Part shown: positions 26,480 through 35,629 of the stretch, one piece after another | How positions within the stretch are numbered: position 1 is the first letter of the stretch | Layout of the letters: each line of letters starts with the position of its first letter | Source: Pseudoxanthomonas sp. JBR18 | Lineage (GTDB): Bacteria; Pseudomonadota; Gammaproteobacteria; Xanthomonadales; Xanthomonadaceae | Direction of reading: 5' to 3' | DNA: 64,000 nt | NCBI RefSeq assembly: GCF_028198165.1 | Contig: NZ_CP116339.1 | Coordinates: 2,921,001-2,985,000, forward strand | Program-made: the position numbers and the translations under genes | Notes under the pieces: generated by a model | Database searches by the model: none | The model's input: the letters and a program-made list of their open reading frames with translations, nothing else | Told to the model about the DNA's origin: nothing

Positions 26480-27745
26480 GTGCCCCACGGACTTCCACGC
26501 AGCATCAGGATCGCCTTCATCCTGAGGGTGGCATTGGCCAGCCTTGCGGTGATCGCGACCGTGCTCATTGCCTCTTCCGTCATCAAGCACAGCCTCGTGC
26601 AGACCATGCTGCGCGAGGAGGCCTCGCATTTCTGGGGGCTGTACGCCGCTTCGCCGGCGCAACCGCCCCCGAACACCCATGACTTGCGCGGTTATCTGGT
26701 CCTGCGCGGGCAATCCGAGCTGACCCTGCCGGATGAGCTGCGCGGCCTGGCGCCAGGCACGCACAGCGTGGGACGCGAGTTGGTGCTGGTCGAGGACAAA
26801 GGGCCGGGGCGGCTGTATCTGGTGTGGCTGGGAACGCAGGCCGAGCGACTGTTCTTCTGGTCCGGGACCTTGCCGTTGCTGCTGTGTCTCGCGGCACTCT
26901 ACGGCGCGTCCTATCTGACCTATCGCTTCTTCAAACGGCTGGTGTCGCCGGTGTCGTGGCTGGCCCGGCAGGTGGCCCAGTGGGATCCGCGCGAGCCGGA
27001 CACCACGGCGCTGGCACCCGAACACCTGCCAAAGGAAGTCCAGGGCGAGGCCCGGCAACTGGCCGTGGCCCTGCGCGGACTGTCCGAGCGCGTGGCCGCC
27101 CAGGTCGCGCGCGAGCGGGATTTCACCCGCGACGCCAGCCACGAACTGCGCACGCCGCTGACCGTTATCCGGGTCGCCAGCGACCTGGCGCTGGCCGGAG
27201 AGTTGCCGCCGCGCGCGGTGCGCTCGCTGCAGCGCATCCAGCGCTCGAGCCGCGAGATGGAAGCGGTGATCGATGCCTTCCTGATCCTGGCGCGCGAGGC
27301 CGATGTCGAGCCGCAGAGCGAGGATTTCGGGGTGGCCGAGATCGTGCTGGACGAGGCTGAGAGCGCGCGCGACCTGCTGATCGGCAAGCCGGTGGATCTC
27401 ACCGTCGTGTGCAATGCCAAGCCGCGCCTGCACGCCCCGCCGCGGGTCATGCACGTGGTGGTCAGCAACCTGTTGCGCAATGCTTGCAGTTATACCGACG
27501 AGGGCCGGATCGAGGTCATCGTGGAGACCGACCAGTTCGTGGTGCGCGATTCGGGCATCGGCATGACCTCCGACGCGATGTTGCGCGCCTTCGAACCGTT
27601 CTACCGGGTGGACGAGTCACGCCAGCACAGCACCGGCCTGGGCCTGTCGATCGTGCACCGCCTGTGCCAGCGCTTCGGCTGGAAGGTCGAGCTGGCCAGC
27701 GTGCTGGGCCAGGGCACGACCGCGACGGTGCGCTTCGCGCCCTAG
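26480..27745 (+). CDS. Sensor histidine kinase, partner of the upstream regulator
   Basis: 421-residue membrane kinase from GTG 26480. Membrane segments lie at about 10-35 and 133-153 and enclose a periplasmic region of about 95 residues. A HAMP-like linker is followed by the H box DASHELRTPLTVIR (phosphoacceptor H221). The ATPase domain shows VVSNLLRNACSYT, VRDSGIGM, AFEPFYRVDES and STGLGLSIVHRL. It probably phosphorylates the OmpR-type regulator encoded just upstream; a ColS-like identity is possible but unproven. Confidence 0.92.
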   Translation: MPHGLPRSIRIAFILRVALASLAVIATVLIASSVIKHSLVQTMLREEASHFWGLYAASPAQPPPNTHDLRGYLVLRGQSELTLPDELRGLAPGTHSVGRELVLVEDKGPGRLYLVWLGTQAERLFFWSGTLPLLLCLAALYGASYLTYRFFKRLVSPVSWLARQVAQWDPREPDTTALAPEHLPKEVQGEARQLAVALRGLSERVAAQVARERDFTRDASHELRTPLTVIRVASDLALAGELPPRAVRSLQRIQRSSREMEAVIDAFLILAREADVEPQSEDFGVAEIVLDEAESARDLLIGKPVDLTVVCNAKPRLHAPPRVMHVVVSNLLRNACSYTDEGRIEVIVETDQFVVRDSGIGMTSDAMLRAFEPFYRVDESRQHSTGLGLSIVHRLCQRFGWKVELASVLGQGTTATVRFAP

Positions 27746-27808
27746 CGCCCCGGCACATCCGGAGCACGGTGGGTATCCTGCGCTGGACGCGCAAACCCGG
27801 AGTCGTTG

Positions 27809-28747
27809 ATGCCTGTCTGCGATGCGCCTTTCGTGCTTGCGATCCACGGCGGGGCTGGGGTGATCGAGCCCGAGGCCCTGTCCGCCGACGAGGCGCGGGT
27901 CATCCATGCGGCCTTGGGCGCGGCGCTTGAGGCGGGGCACGTGCTGTTGCGCGATGGCGGAACCGCGCTGGATGCGGTGGAAGCCGCAGTGATCCGGCTG
28001 GAGGAGTCGCCCTGCTTCAATGCCGGGTTCGGCGCCGTGTTCACGGCCGAGGGCGCCCACGAACTGGACGCCGCGTTGATGGAAGGACACACGCGCCGTG
28101 CAGGCGCGGTGGCCGGCGTGCGCACGGTGCGCAATCCAGTGCGACTGGCGCGCGCGGTCATGGAGCGCTCTGCGCACGTGCTGCTGGCCGGCGAAGGCGC
28201 CGAGCGCTTTGCCGACGGGCTGCCGGACCTGGAGCGGGTTGCGAATGCCTGGTTTGGAACGCCCGCGCGCCACGCACAACTGTTGCTGGCGCAGGCCCGC
28301 GAGGCTGCGCCTGGCGATGGGCTCAAGGGACGCTATTTCGGAACGGTCGGCGCGGTGGCACTGGACCGCCACGGGCGTCTTGCTGCGGCGACGTCCACCG
28401 GTGGCATGACCAACAAGCGCTTTGGCCGGATCGGTGACTCGCCCCTGATCGGCTCGGGGACCTGGGCCGACGCGCGTTGCGCGGTGTCCGCAACGGGCTG
28501 GGGCGAGATCTATATCCGCTGTGCGGCGGCACACGACATCGCCGCGCGCATGGCCTACGGCGGGGCCTCGCTGGCCGAGGCGAGCGAGGCGGTGATCCTG
28601 GGCGAAGTGCCCGCGCTGGGCGGGGACGGCGGCGCGATCGCGGTGGATGCGGCCGGGAACCTGGCGATGCCGTTCAGTACCTCCGGCATGTACCGGGGTT
28701 GGATCGACCGCCATGGCCAGCGCTGCACGCGCATCTTCCGCGACTGA
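27809..28747 (+). CDS. iaaA: Isoaspartyl peptidase / plant-type L-asparaginase (Ntn hydrolase)
   Basis: Threonine-nucleophile hydrolase that self-cleaves and then hydrolyses isoaspartyl dipeptides or asparagine. Seen: LAIHGGAGVIEPEAL at the N-terminus, SPCFNAGFGAVFTAEG, the autocleavage site GTVGAVALD with nucleophile T179, and TSTGGMTNKRFGRIGDSPLI. ATG 27809 is preferred over the preceding TTG. 312 residues. No clear operon link; the upstream gap is 63 bp. Confidence 0.93.
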   Translation: MPVCDAPFVLAIHGGAGVIEPEALSADEARVIHAALGAALEAGHVLLRDGGTALDAVEAAVIRLEESPCFNAGFGAVFTAEGAHELDAALMEGHTRRAGAVAGVRTVRNPVRLARAVMERSAHVLLAGEGAERFADGLPDLERVANAWFGTPARHAQLLLAQAREAAPGDGLKGRYFGTVGAVALDRHGRLAAATSTGGMTNKRFGRIGDSPLIGSGTWADARCAVSATGWGEIYIRCAAAHDIAARMAYGGASLAEASEAVILGEVPALGGDGGAIAVDAAGNLAMPFSTSGMYRGWIDRHGQRCTRIFRD

Positions 28748-28763
28748 CCATGGTGCGCACGCC

Positions 28764-29501
28764 TCAGCGCGCGGCGTCGACGTAAGGCTTCAACAGTCGG
28801 GTCCACAGCGCGTAGCCGTCGGCGTTCATGTGCAGCATGTCCGGGCCGAACAATTCCGGTCGCAGGCTGCCGTCGGCCTTGAGCATCGGAGTGAACACGT
28901 CGACGAAGGTCAGCCCGGGATCCTTGGCGGCCATCGCTTCGATCAGCGCATTGGCCTGACGGATCTGCGGCAGCAGGTTCGCGCGCGAGGGGCTGGGCTT
29001 GATCGCGACATAGACCACCGGTTCGCCCGGCAGGTCACGCCGGATGCGTTGGACGAACGCCGCCACGTCCGCGGCGACCTGTTGCGGGCTGCGCCCGGCC
29101 GCCAGATCGTTGTCGCCGGCATAGAAGACGATCTTGCGCGGGTGGTAGGGCACCACGATGCGGTCGGCGTAATAGGTGCTGTCGCGGACCTCCGAGCCAC
29201 CGAAGCCGCGGTTGATCACGGTGGCCTCCGGGAAGTCCTGGGCCAGTGAGGTCCATTTGCGGATCGACGAGCTGCCGATGAACAACACCGCGTCGCGGGG
29301 CGGCGGATTGGCGGCGTCCTGCGCGGCGAAGTGATCCATGTCCGCGGCCCAGGCCGCATTGGAGACCTGCCCACTGGCCACTTCAGGTGGCTGCGCCGGC
29401 GCTGGCGCGGGCGGTGGCACGGTTGCCACCGGTGCCTGGGCGCAACCGCCCAGCAGGACGGCCGCCAACGCGGCGCAGACAAGACCTGACTTCATACCCA
29501 T
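28764..29501 (-). CDS. SGNH/GDSL-family hydrolase lipoprotein
   Basis: 245 residues with a lipoprotein signal (MGMKSGLVCAALAAVLLGGC, lipobox LGGC) and a proline-rich tether. A GDSL/SGNH esterase domain follows: block I IGSSSIRKW, block II Gly in NRGFGGSEV, block III AGDNDLA, block V DMLHMNADG with the Asp-x-x-His pair. Probably attached to the envelope and acting on an ester-linked (acetylated) substrate that cannot be specified. ATG 29501 has AGGA upstream; ATG 29495 is also possible. Confidence 0.88.
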   Translation of the reverse strand: MGMKSGLVCAALAAVLLGGCAQAPVATVPPPAPAPAQPPEVASGQVSNAAWAADMDHFAAQDAANPPPRDAVLFIGSSSIRKWTSLAQDFPEATVINRGFGGSEVRDSTYYADRIVVPYHPRKIVFYAGDNDLAAGRSPQQVAADVAAFVQRIRRDLPGEPVVYVAIKPSPSRANLLPQIRQANALIEAMAAKDPGLTFVDVFTPMLKADGSLRPELFGPDMLHMNADGYALWTRLLKPYVDAAR

Positions 29502-29621
29502 GCAACGTCCTCCCGGAATACAAACCGGGCGCCAGTGGAGCAGGCTGGCCTTGGCGTTGCAAATCCGGCCCGGTGTGGCGATATGGCAAAATCACCGGCC
29601 TTGCGCGACACGAGCGGCCTG

Positions 29622-29687
29622 ATGTCCATCGATTCTGTTCCGTTCCCGGTCTTCGGGCCGGCGCCGCCGCACGGCCGGGGCGCCTGA
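29622..29687 (+). CDS. 21-residue upstream ORF before dgkA (uncertain)
   Basis: An ATG at 29622 opens 22 codons (MSIDSVPFPVFGPAPPHGRG then A) whose TGA is 2 nt before the dgkA GTG. This is a layout that can couple translation. There is no convincing ribosome binding site and no recognisable peptide, so it may be chance. Confidence 0.22.
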   Translation: MSIDSVPFPVFGPAPPHGRGA

Positions 29688-29689
29688 GC

Positions 29690-30094
29690 GTGGCCGATCT
29701 CTACGGGCATACCCCGCGTGGTCCGGCCCGGATTCTGAAGGCCGCGCGCTGGTCCTGGCTGGGGCTGCGGGCGGCCTGGCTATACGAGTCCTCCTTCCGT
29801 CTGGAAGTGCTCTTGTGCGTGATTCTTGCGCCGCTGGGCCTCTGGTGGGGCAGTACCGGCGTGGAGCGGGCGCTGCTGGTGGGATGCCTGCTGCTGGTGC
29901 TGGGCGTGGAGCTGCTGAATTCGGCCATCGAGGCGGTCATCGAGCGCTACGGGGCGGAGTTTCACGAGCTCGCCGGCCGCGCCAAGGACATGGGATCGGC
30001 CGCGGTCTTGATGGCCATGCTCAACGTGCTGCTCTGCTGGGGCCTGATCCTCGGGCCGCGTCTGTACCTGTTGTTGTTCTCCCCCTCGCTTTAG
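29690..30094 (+). CDS. dgkA: Diacylglycerol kinase DgkA
   Basis: Small trimeric inner-membrane kinase that phosphorylates diacylglycerol to phosphatidic acid. 134 residues from GTG 29690 with three hydrophobic helices. Conserved polar motif: ELLNSAIEAVIERYG, followed by HELAGRAKDMGSAAV. The length is slightly above the usual 120 because of a short N-terminal extension (VADLYGHTPRG). A TerC-family gene starts 14 nt downstream, so the two are probably co-transcribed. Confidence 0.94.
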   Translation: MADLYGHTPRGPARILKAARWSWLGLRAAWLYESSFRLEVLLCVILAPLGLWWGSTGVERALLVGCLLLVLGVELLNSAIEAVIERYGAEFHELAGRAKDMGSAAVLMAMLNVLLCWGLILGPRLYLLLFSPSL

Positions 30095-30108
30095 GACCTA
30101 CCCCCTGC

Positions 30109-30858
30109 ATGAACCTCGAATTCCTCGCCGACCCCCAGTCGTGGCTGACGCTGCTGACGCTCAGCACGCTGGAGATCGTGCTGGGCATCGACAATCTGGT
30201 GTTCATCTCCATCGCCGTCAGCCGCCTGCCCGAAGCGCGCCGCGCCGGTGCACGCAAGCTCGGCATTGCGGTGGCCTGCCTGACCCGCATCGCGCTGCTC
30301 ATCTCGCTGGCCTATCTGGCCCGGATGAGCTCGGATCTGTTCACGGTCGCCGGCATGGGCATCTCGGTACGCGATCTGATCCTGATCGTCGGCGGCGTGT
30401 TCCTGGTGGTGAAGGGGATCATGGAAATCCGCGAGCTGGTCAGCGGCGGCGAGGACGAGGATCCGTCCACGACCAAGGTGTCCTCGGTCTTCGGACTGGT
30501 GATCCTGCAGATCGCGATCATCGACATCGTGTTCTCGCTGGACTCGGTGATCACCGCGGTCGGCTTTGCCAAGGACATCCCGATCATGGTCGCGGCCATC
30601 GTGCTGGCGGTGCTGATGATGCTGCTGGCGGCCAATCCGCTGGGGCGCTTCATCGACGCCAATCCGACGGTCAAGATGCTGGCGCTGGCGTTCATCGTGC
30701 TGGTGGGCGTGGTGCTGGTGCTCGATGGCCTCGAGCTGCATGTGCCTAAGGCCTATGTGTACTTCGCCATGGGCTTCTCGGCGCTGGTCGAGAGCCTCAA
30801 CCTGTGGATGCGGCGCCGCGCGGCACAGCACGGCATCAAGGGTGCGGGCGAGTTCTAG
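30109..30858 (+). CDS. TerC-family integral membrane protein
   Basis: 249 residues with seven or so hydrophobic helices. The two acidic signature motifs of the TerC family are present: EIVLGIDNLVFISIAVSRLP near the N-terminus and IDIVFSLDSVITAVGFAKD in the middle. Family members are implicated in metal (manganese) export or metalation of secreted proteins. ATG 30109 lies 14 nt after dgkA. The substrate is not deducible here. Confidence 0.92.
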   Translation: MNLEFLADPQSWLTLLTLSTLEIVLGIDNLVFISIAVSRLPEARRAGARKLGIAVACLTRIALLISLAYLARMSSDLFTVAGMGISVRDLILIVGGVFLVVKGIMEIRELVSGGEDEDPSTTKVSSVFGLVILQIAIIDIVFSLDSVITAVGFAKDIPIMVAAIVLAVLMMLLAANPLGRFIDANPTVKMLALAFIVLVGVVLVLDGLELHVPKAYVYFAMGFSALVESLNLWMRRRAAQHGIKGAGEF

Positions 30859-30950
30859 GGCTGCAACGAGGTCTTCATGTCGCCCTGTTCATAGTGTGAC
30901 CCTCGCGGCCGGTCGCGCCGCCCGTGCCGGAACACAGGAGCCCACGCACC

Positions 30951-31619
30951 ATGCGCAGCCTCATCCGTTCGATCTTGCTGCTCGCGACCCTTGGCCTGTT
31001 GGCCGGGTGCGGCTACAACACCATCCAGCAGAAGGATCAGGCCGTGAAGGCCAACTGGTCGGAGGTCCTCAACCAGTATCAGCGCCGCGCCGATCTGATT
31101 CCCAACCTGGTGCGCACCGTGCAGGGCTACGCGCAGCAGGAGCGCCAGGTGCTGACCGAGGTCACCAATGCCCGGGCTCAAGTAGGCAAGATCCAGGTCA
31201 ATGCCGACGATGCCGCCTCGTTACAGCAGTTTTCCCAGGCACAGGGTGAGCTGGGGAGCGCGCTGAGCCGCCTGCTGGTGGTCAGCGAGAACTACCCCAC
31301 GCTCAAGTCCGACCAGAACTTCCGTGACCTGCAGGCGCAGCTGGAAGGCACCGAGAACCGCATCACCGTCGCGCGCGGCCGTTACATCCAGGCCGTTCAG
31401 GACTACAACACCTATATCCGCCAGTTCCCGCAGGTGCTGACGGCAAAGGTCACCGGCGCCAAGGAGAAGCCCAATTTCTCGGTGGCCAACGAGGCCCAGC
31501 TTTCGCAGGCGCCGACCGTTGACTTCAGTCAGCCAGCGCCCGTGCAGCCCCAGGCGCCCGCCACAACCGAGCCCGCCACCAGCCAGGCGCCGGCGCCATC
31601 TCCTGCCCCGGCGCAATAA
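30951..31619 (+). CDS. lemA: LemA-family lipoprotein
   Basis: 222 residues with a lipoprotein signal (MRSLIRSILLLATLGLLAGC, lipobox LAGC). The LemA helical core has YNTIQQKDQAVKANWSEVLN, QRRADLIPNLVRTVQGYA and ENRITVARGRYIQAVQDYN. A low-complexity Pro/Ala/Gln/Thr tail of about 50 residues (QPAPVQPQAPATTEPA...) ends the protein and is unusual for LemA. It is followed after 11 bp by two TPM-domain genes, the common lemA-ygcG pairing. Confidence 0.93.
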   Translation: MRSLIRSILLLATLGLLAGCGYNTIQQKDQAVKANWSEVLNQYQRRADLIPNLVRTVQGYAQQERQVLTEVTNARAQVGKIQVNADDAASLQQFSQAQGELGSALSRLLVVSENYPTLKSDQNFRDLQAQLEGTENRITVARGRYIQAVQDYNTYIRQFPQVLTAKVTGAKEKPNFSVANEAQLSQAPTVDFSQPAPVQPQAPATTEPATSQAPAPSPAPAQ

Positions 31620-31630
31620 GGACATCCCGG

Positions 31631-32533
31631 ATGCCGCTGCGCGGCCGGATGCTGCGATGGGTCCTGGGCCTGCTCTGCGCGCTGGCTTGGCCGGCCCTGG
31701 CGCAGGACGCCGCGATTCCATCGCTGGACGCGCCGGTGATCGACACCACCGGCACGCTGTCCGCCAGCCAGGCCGATGCGTTGCGCCAGCAGGCCCTGGC
31801 CCTGCAGCAGCGCAAGGGCGCGCAGTTGCAGGTACTGATGGTGCCCACTACCGCGCCGGAAACCATCGAGCAGTACACCCAACGCGTATTCGATCAGTGG
31901 AAGCTCGGCCGCAAGGGCGTGGATGACGCGGTGCTGCTGGTCGTCGCCAAGGACGACCGCCGCGTCCGCATCCAGCCGGGCTACGGGCTGGAGGGGGCGA
32001 TTCCCGATGCGATCGCCAACCGGATCATCCAGGAATACCTCGTGCCGCGGTTCGGCCAGGGGGACTACGCAGGAGGACTGGCGGAGGCCACCGGCGTGCT
32101 GGTCAAGCTGGTCGATGGCGAGCCGTTGCCCGAGCCGCAGAGCACGCACAGCGAGCGGCCGCGCGCCAGCGGCGGCAACTGGATGTTCGGACTGATCGTC
32201 GGGCTGATCGTGGCCAACGTGGTGCGGGTGTTCCTGCGGGGAACGCCGCGCCCGATCAGGGCCATCGCCGGTGGCGCGGTCGGCGGCGGCGTGGCGTGGC
32301 TGCTGTCCTCGTTGTTCCTGGTGGGCGGTCTGGCGGGTTTCATCGGCCTGATCATGGGGCTGATGGGAGGCGGCTCGGGGGGGCGCTTCGCCGGACCCGG
32401 TGGCTTTGGTGGCTGGGGCGGCGGCGGATTCGGAGGAGGCGGCTTCGGGGGAGGCGGTTTTGGCGGCGGTGGTGGTGGCTGGAGCGGTGGCGGTGGCATG
32501 TCCGGAGGCGGTGGCGCCTCGGGGAGCTGGTGA
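31631..32533 (+). CDS. TPM-domain (YgcG-type) membrane protein with glycine-rich C-terminus
   Basis: 300 residues: signal peptide (ending AWPALA-QD), a periplasmic TPM phosphatase-like domain (VIDTTGTLSASQADALRQQA, QVLMVPTTAPETIEQY, RVRIQPGYGLEGAIPD), two membrane segments near 185-205 and 220-255, then a repetitive glycine tail of about 50 residues (GGWGGGGFGGGGFGGGG...). The tail is probably flexible. Between lemA (11 bp upstream) and a second TPM gene that overlaps its stop by 1 nt. Function in this family is unclear. Confidence 0.9.
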   Translation: MPLRGRMLRWVLGLLCALAWPALAQDAAIPSLDAPVIDTTGTLSASQADALRQQALALQQRKGAQLQVLMVPTTAPETIEQYTQRVFDQWKLGRKGVDDAVLLVVAKDDRRVRIQPGYGLEGAIPDAIANRIIQEYLVPRFGQGDYAGGLAEATGVLVKLVDGEPLPEPQSTHSERPRASGGNWMFGLIVGLIVANVVRVFLRGTPRPIRAIAGGAVGGGVAWLLSSLFLVGGLAGFIGLIMGLMGGGSGGRFAGPGGFGGWGGGGFGGGGFGGGGFGGGGGGWSGGGGMSGGGGASGSW

Positions 32534-33024
32534 TGCGCTGGTTTCGCCATCTGTTTCCACCGTCGGCGCATCGACTGTTCCCGGCCGAAAGCCTCCAGCG
32601 CATCGCCGCGGCGATCGCCGAGGGCGAGCGGACCCATACCGGTGAGGTGATGTTCGCGGTCGAACCCGGGCTGGCGCTCGGCGCCGTCCGCCGCGGGCTG
32701 CAGGCGCGCGATGCGGCGTACGCGGCGTTCGGACGGCTGCGGACGTGGGACACCGAGGCCAATAACGGCGTGCTGATCTACCTGCTGCTGGCCGATCATA
32801 GGATCGAGATCGTCGCCGACCGGGGCCTGGAAGGGCGTGTGACCGAGGTGGAATGGCGTGAAGTCTGTGGCCGGATCGAGGCGGGCATGCGGGCCGGCAC
32901 GCCGGAGGCCGCCATCATCGAGGGCGTGCGCGCGACGTCGCTGCATCTGGCGCGTCACTTTCCTGCGGATCAGGGCACTCCGGATGACAACGAATTGCCG
33001 GATCTGCCCACCATCCTGAACTAA
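32533..33024 (+). CDS. Second TPM-domain protein
   Basis: 163 residues beginning MRWFRHLFPPSAHRLFPAES; start and preceding stop share one base (TGATG). The TPM-like core includes EGERTHTGEVMFAVEP, TEANNGVLIYLLLADHRIEI and VADRGLEGRVTEVEW. No signal peptide or clear membrane segment, so probably cytoplasmic or peripheral. Likely co-translated with the preceding TPM protein and lemA as a three-gene envelope unit. Confidence 0.88.
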   Translation: MRWFRHLFPPSAHRLFPAESLQRIAAAIAEGERTHTGEVMFAVEPGLALGAVRRGLQARDAAYAAFGRLRTWDTEANNGVLIYLLLADHRIEIVADRGLEGRVTEVEWREVCGRIEAGMRAGTPEAAIIEGVRATSLHLARHFPADQGTPDDNELPDLPTILN

Positions 33025-33244
33025 GCGGGCGCGCCGGCAGGGTGTGAACTCCACCACAGTTGCCGTGCTGGTTAGCTGATTTTCATCACGTTGTCTTCAC
33101 TGCAATGGTGGGCTGGGGCAGAATCCAGGGTCTGGCCGAGTCGCGGCACGCTTCATGCATCGTCCAGACAGGGCGCGATCGTCGCCCCACCCGCGCTCGG
33201 TGCGCCGTCTTCGTGGGTGTGCCTTCGTCCCGCCAGGACCCGCC

Positions 33245-33814
33245 ATGCATCCCGCCATTGCCGACACCTTGTCCCGTCTGCCCGCGCTGTACAGCGCCGC
33301 GCTGCGTCCCCGTCATCGCGAACTGGCCGTCGCTGTCGCGGCGTCGAGCGCCCTGGTCGCGGCGGGCTGCAACGTCCTGGCGGCGCTGGCGCTGGTGCTG
33401 ACCTGGTTCGAATACCTCTGCCACCGGCGTTGGGTGTTCCCGGGCGAGAACGAGCGTGCCACCTTCATGCGCGCCATTGCCTGCGTGGCCTTCGCCTGGC
33501 TCAGTACGGCTGCGGGCATCGGCGAGGCGGCCTGGGGGCTGGGCGCCTTCATCCTGGTGCAGACGGTGCTGGCGCTGCTGGGTTCACTGAAGCTGCGTCA
33601 TGCATTTCTGCGCGATGTGGCCCACGCCAGCGGCGCGGTGCCGGCACACGAGCTGCTGCTGGCCTGCCGCAGCGATCGCGGTCTGGTCGAATCCTGGCTG
33701 GCGGGCGACGAATCGCTGGCTGAGCAGGCCCAGGCGGCCTTGCAGGTCGCCGGGTTGCGCCTGTTCCGCCTGCGTTCGCCAGCGCCCGTGGTGGACCAGG
33801 GGCCGGCCCAGTAG
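33245..33814 (+). CDS. Hypothetical membrane protein
   Basis: 189 residues from ATG 33245, not recognised. The first about 110 residues hold three hydrophobic segments (AVAVAASSALVAAGCNVLAA, ALALVLTWFEYL, then CVAFAWLSTAAGIGEAAWGL with FILVQTVLALLGSL). The last 75 are polar and helical (ACRSDRGLVESWLAGDESLA). Coding character fits its neighbours. Stands alone between the TPM operon (220 bp upstream) and lgt (113 bp downstream). Confidence 0.7.
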   Translation: MHPAIADTLSRLPALYSAALRPRHRELAVAVAASSALVAAGCNVLAALALVLTWFEYLCHRRWVFPGENERATFMRAIACVAFAWLSTAAGIGEAAWGLGAFILVQTVLALLGSLKLRHAFLRDVAHASGAVPAHELLLACRSDRGLVESWLAGDESLAEQAQAALQVAGLRLFRLRSPAPVVDQGPAQ

Positions 33815-33927
33815 AGCTCCGATTTTCCCGCCGTGCGGCTCATTGGGCCGCGGCGTTGCATCGCCGTCCATGCGGGGGGGAGCTGTGTGCGGCAAAATGG
33901 CGTCTGTTCCGCCGCCGCCCGTGACGC

Positions 33928-34827
33928 ATGATCTATCTGCACCAGTTCGACCCCATCGCCTTCTCGATCGGCCCGGTCGACGTCCACTGGTACGGCATCG
34001 CCTATGCGCTGTCCTTCGCCGCGGCCTGGTTCCTCGGGCGCAGCAGGATTCTCTCCGGACGCCTGCCCGGCGTGAACCTGGAGCATTTCTCGGATCTGGC
34101 CTTCTACGCGATGCTGGGCGTGGTCCTGGGCGGCCGCATCGGCTACATCCTGTTCTATGACCTGCCGGTCTACCTGGACAGTCCGCTGAAGATCTTCAAG
34201 GTCTGGGAAGGCGGCATGAGCTTCCATGGCGGCCTGCTGGGCGTGCTGCTGGCCGCGTGGCTGTGGACGCGCAAGCATCGCCTGCATTTCTTCGACACGA
34301 TGGATTTCGTGGCGCCGCTGGTGCCCGCCGGCCTCGGGCTGGGTCGGTTGGCCAACTTCATCAACGGCGAGCTGTGGGGCAAGTACACCGACGGCAGCTG
34401 GGGGGTGATCTTTCCGAGCACCGACCCGGCCATCTACGACCAGCACCTAACCCAGGCCCAGCTCCAGGCACAGTACGCCGCCGGCGCGCTCAACCAATAC
34501 GCGCGGCACCCGTCGCAGCTGTATGAAGCGGCGCTGGAAGGCGTGCTGATGTTCCTGGTGCTGTGGGTGTTCTCCATGAAGCCGCGCCCGCGCTACGCGG
34601 TCTCGGGCCTGTTCGCGCTGCTGTACGGGTTGTCGCGCTTCGTGGTCGAGCTGGTGCGCGTGCCCGATGCGCAGCTGGGCTACCTGGCCTTCGGCTGGGT
34701 CACGATGGGGCAAGTGCTGAGCCTGCCGTTGATCGCGCTGGGCCTGTTCCTGCTGTGGCTTTCGCGCCGCGCACCCACCTTGCAGCCGGCGCCGCCGGCT
34801 GCCGCCACGCCGGCCGGAGCGCACTGA
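33928..34827 (+). CDS. lgt: Prolipoprotein diacylglyceryl transferase Lgt
   Basis: Inner-membrane enzyme that adds diacylglycerol to the lipobox cysteine of prolipoproteins. 299 residues, multi-spanning. Signature regions: [44 protein letters not shown] and [15 protein letters not shown], then [12 protein letters not shown]. The stop shares one base with the thyA start (TGATG), the conserved lgt-thyA coupling seen in proteobacteria. Confidence 0.98.
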   Translation: MIYLHQFDPIAFSIGPVDVHWYGIAYALSFAAAWFLGRSRILSGRLPGVNLEHFSDLAFYAMLGVVLGGRIGYILFYDLPVYLDSPLKIFKVWEGGMSFHGGLLGVLLAAWLWTRKHRLHFFDTMDFVAPLVPAGLGLGRLANFINGELWGKYTDGSWGVIFPSTDPAIYDQHLTQAQLQAQYAAGALNQYARHPSQLYEAALEGVLMFLVLWVFSMKPRPRYAVSGLFALLYGLSRFVVELVRVPDAQLGYLAFGWVTMGQVLSLPLIALGLFLLWLSRRAPTLQPAPPAAATPAGAH

Positions 34828-35621
34828 TGCGCCAGTACCTGGAGTTGCTGCAGCACGTGCTTGAGCATGGTGCCGAGAAGTCCGACCGCACCGGCACCGG
34901 CACGCGCAGCGTGTTCGGCTGGCAGATGCGCTTCGACCTGAATGAAGGCTTCCCGCTGGTCACCACCAAGAAGCTGCACCTGCGCTCGATCATCCACGAG
35001 CTGCTGTGGTTCCTGCAGGGCGACACCAACATCGCCTACCTGAAGGACAACAAGGTCAGCATCTGGGACGAGTGGGCCGATGCGGACGGCAACCTCGGTC
35101 CGGTCTACGGCAAGCAATGGCGCAGCTGGGAGGGGGCCAACGGCCAGACCATCGATCAGATGCAGTGGCTGGTAGAGGAGATCAAGCGCAATCCCGATTC
35201 GCGCCGGCTGGTGATCAGCGCCTGGAACGTGGCCGAGTTGCCGCAGATGGCACTGATGCCGTGCCACAGCCTGTTCCAGTTCTACGTGGTCGACGGCAAG
35301 CTCAGCTGCCAGCTGTATCAGCGCAGCGGCGACATCTTCCTGGGCGTGCCGTTCAACATCGCCAGCTATGCGCTGCTGACCCACATGGTGGCGCAGGCCA
35401 CCGGCTTGGGCGTAGGCGATTTCGTGCACACGCTGGGCGACGCGCATCTGTATTCGAATCATTTCGAACAGGCGCGCGAGCAGCTGAGCCGCACGCCGCG
35501 CGCGCTGCCCCGGCTGCATCTGAATCCGGAGGTGACCGACCTGTTCGGCTTCACTTTCGACGATATCGAGATCCTCGGCTACGACCCGCATCCGGCGATC
35601 AAGGCGCCGGTGGCGGTCTGA
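34827..35621 (+). CDS. thyA: Thymidylate synthase ThyA
   Basis: Converts dUMP to dTMP with methylene-tetrahydrofolate, producing dihydrofolate that the neighbouring FolA recycles. 264 residues, the E. coli-type length. [20 protein letters not shown] start, folate/phosphate motif [12 protein letters not shown], catalytic C146 in [12 protein letters not shown], and [20 protein letters not shown]. Overlaps lgt by 1 nt; folA begins 8 nt after. Confidence 0.99.
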   Translation: MRQYLELLQHVLEHGAEKSDRTGTGTRSVFGWQMRFDLNEGFPLVTTKKLHLRSIIHELLWFLQGDTNIAYLKDNKVSIWDEWADADGNLGPVYGKQWRSWEGANGQTIDQMQWLVEEIKRNPDSRRLVISAWNVAELPQMALMPCHSLFQFYVVDGKLSCQLYQRSGDIFLGVPFNIASYALLTHMVAQATGLGVGDFVHTLGDAHLYSNHFEQAREQLSRTPRALPRLHLNPEVTDLFGFTFDDIEILGYDPHPAIKAPVAV

Positions 35622-35629
35622 ACCGACGC

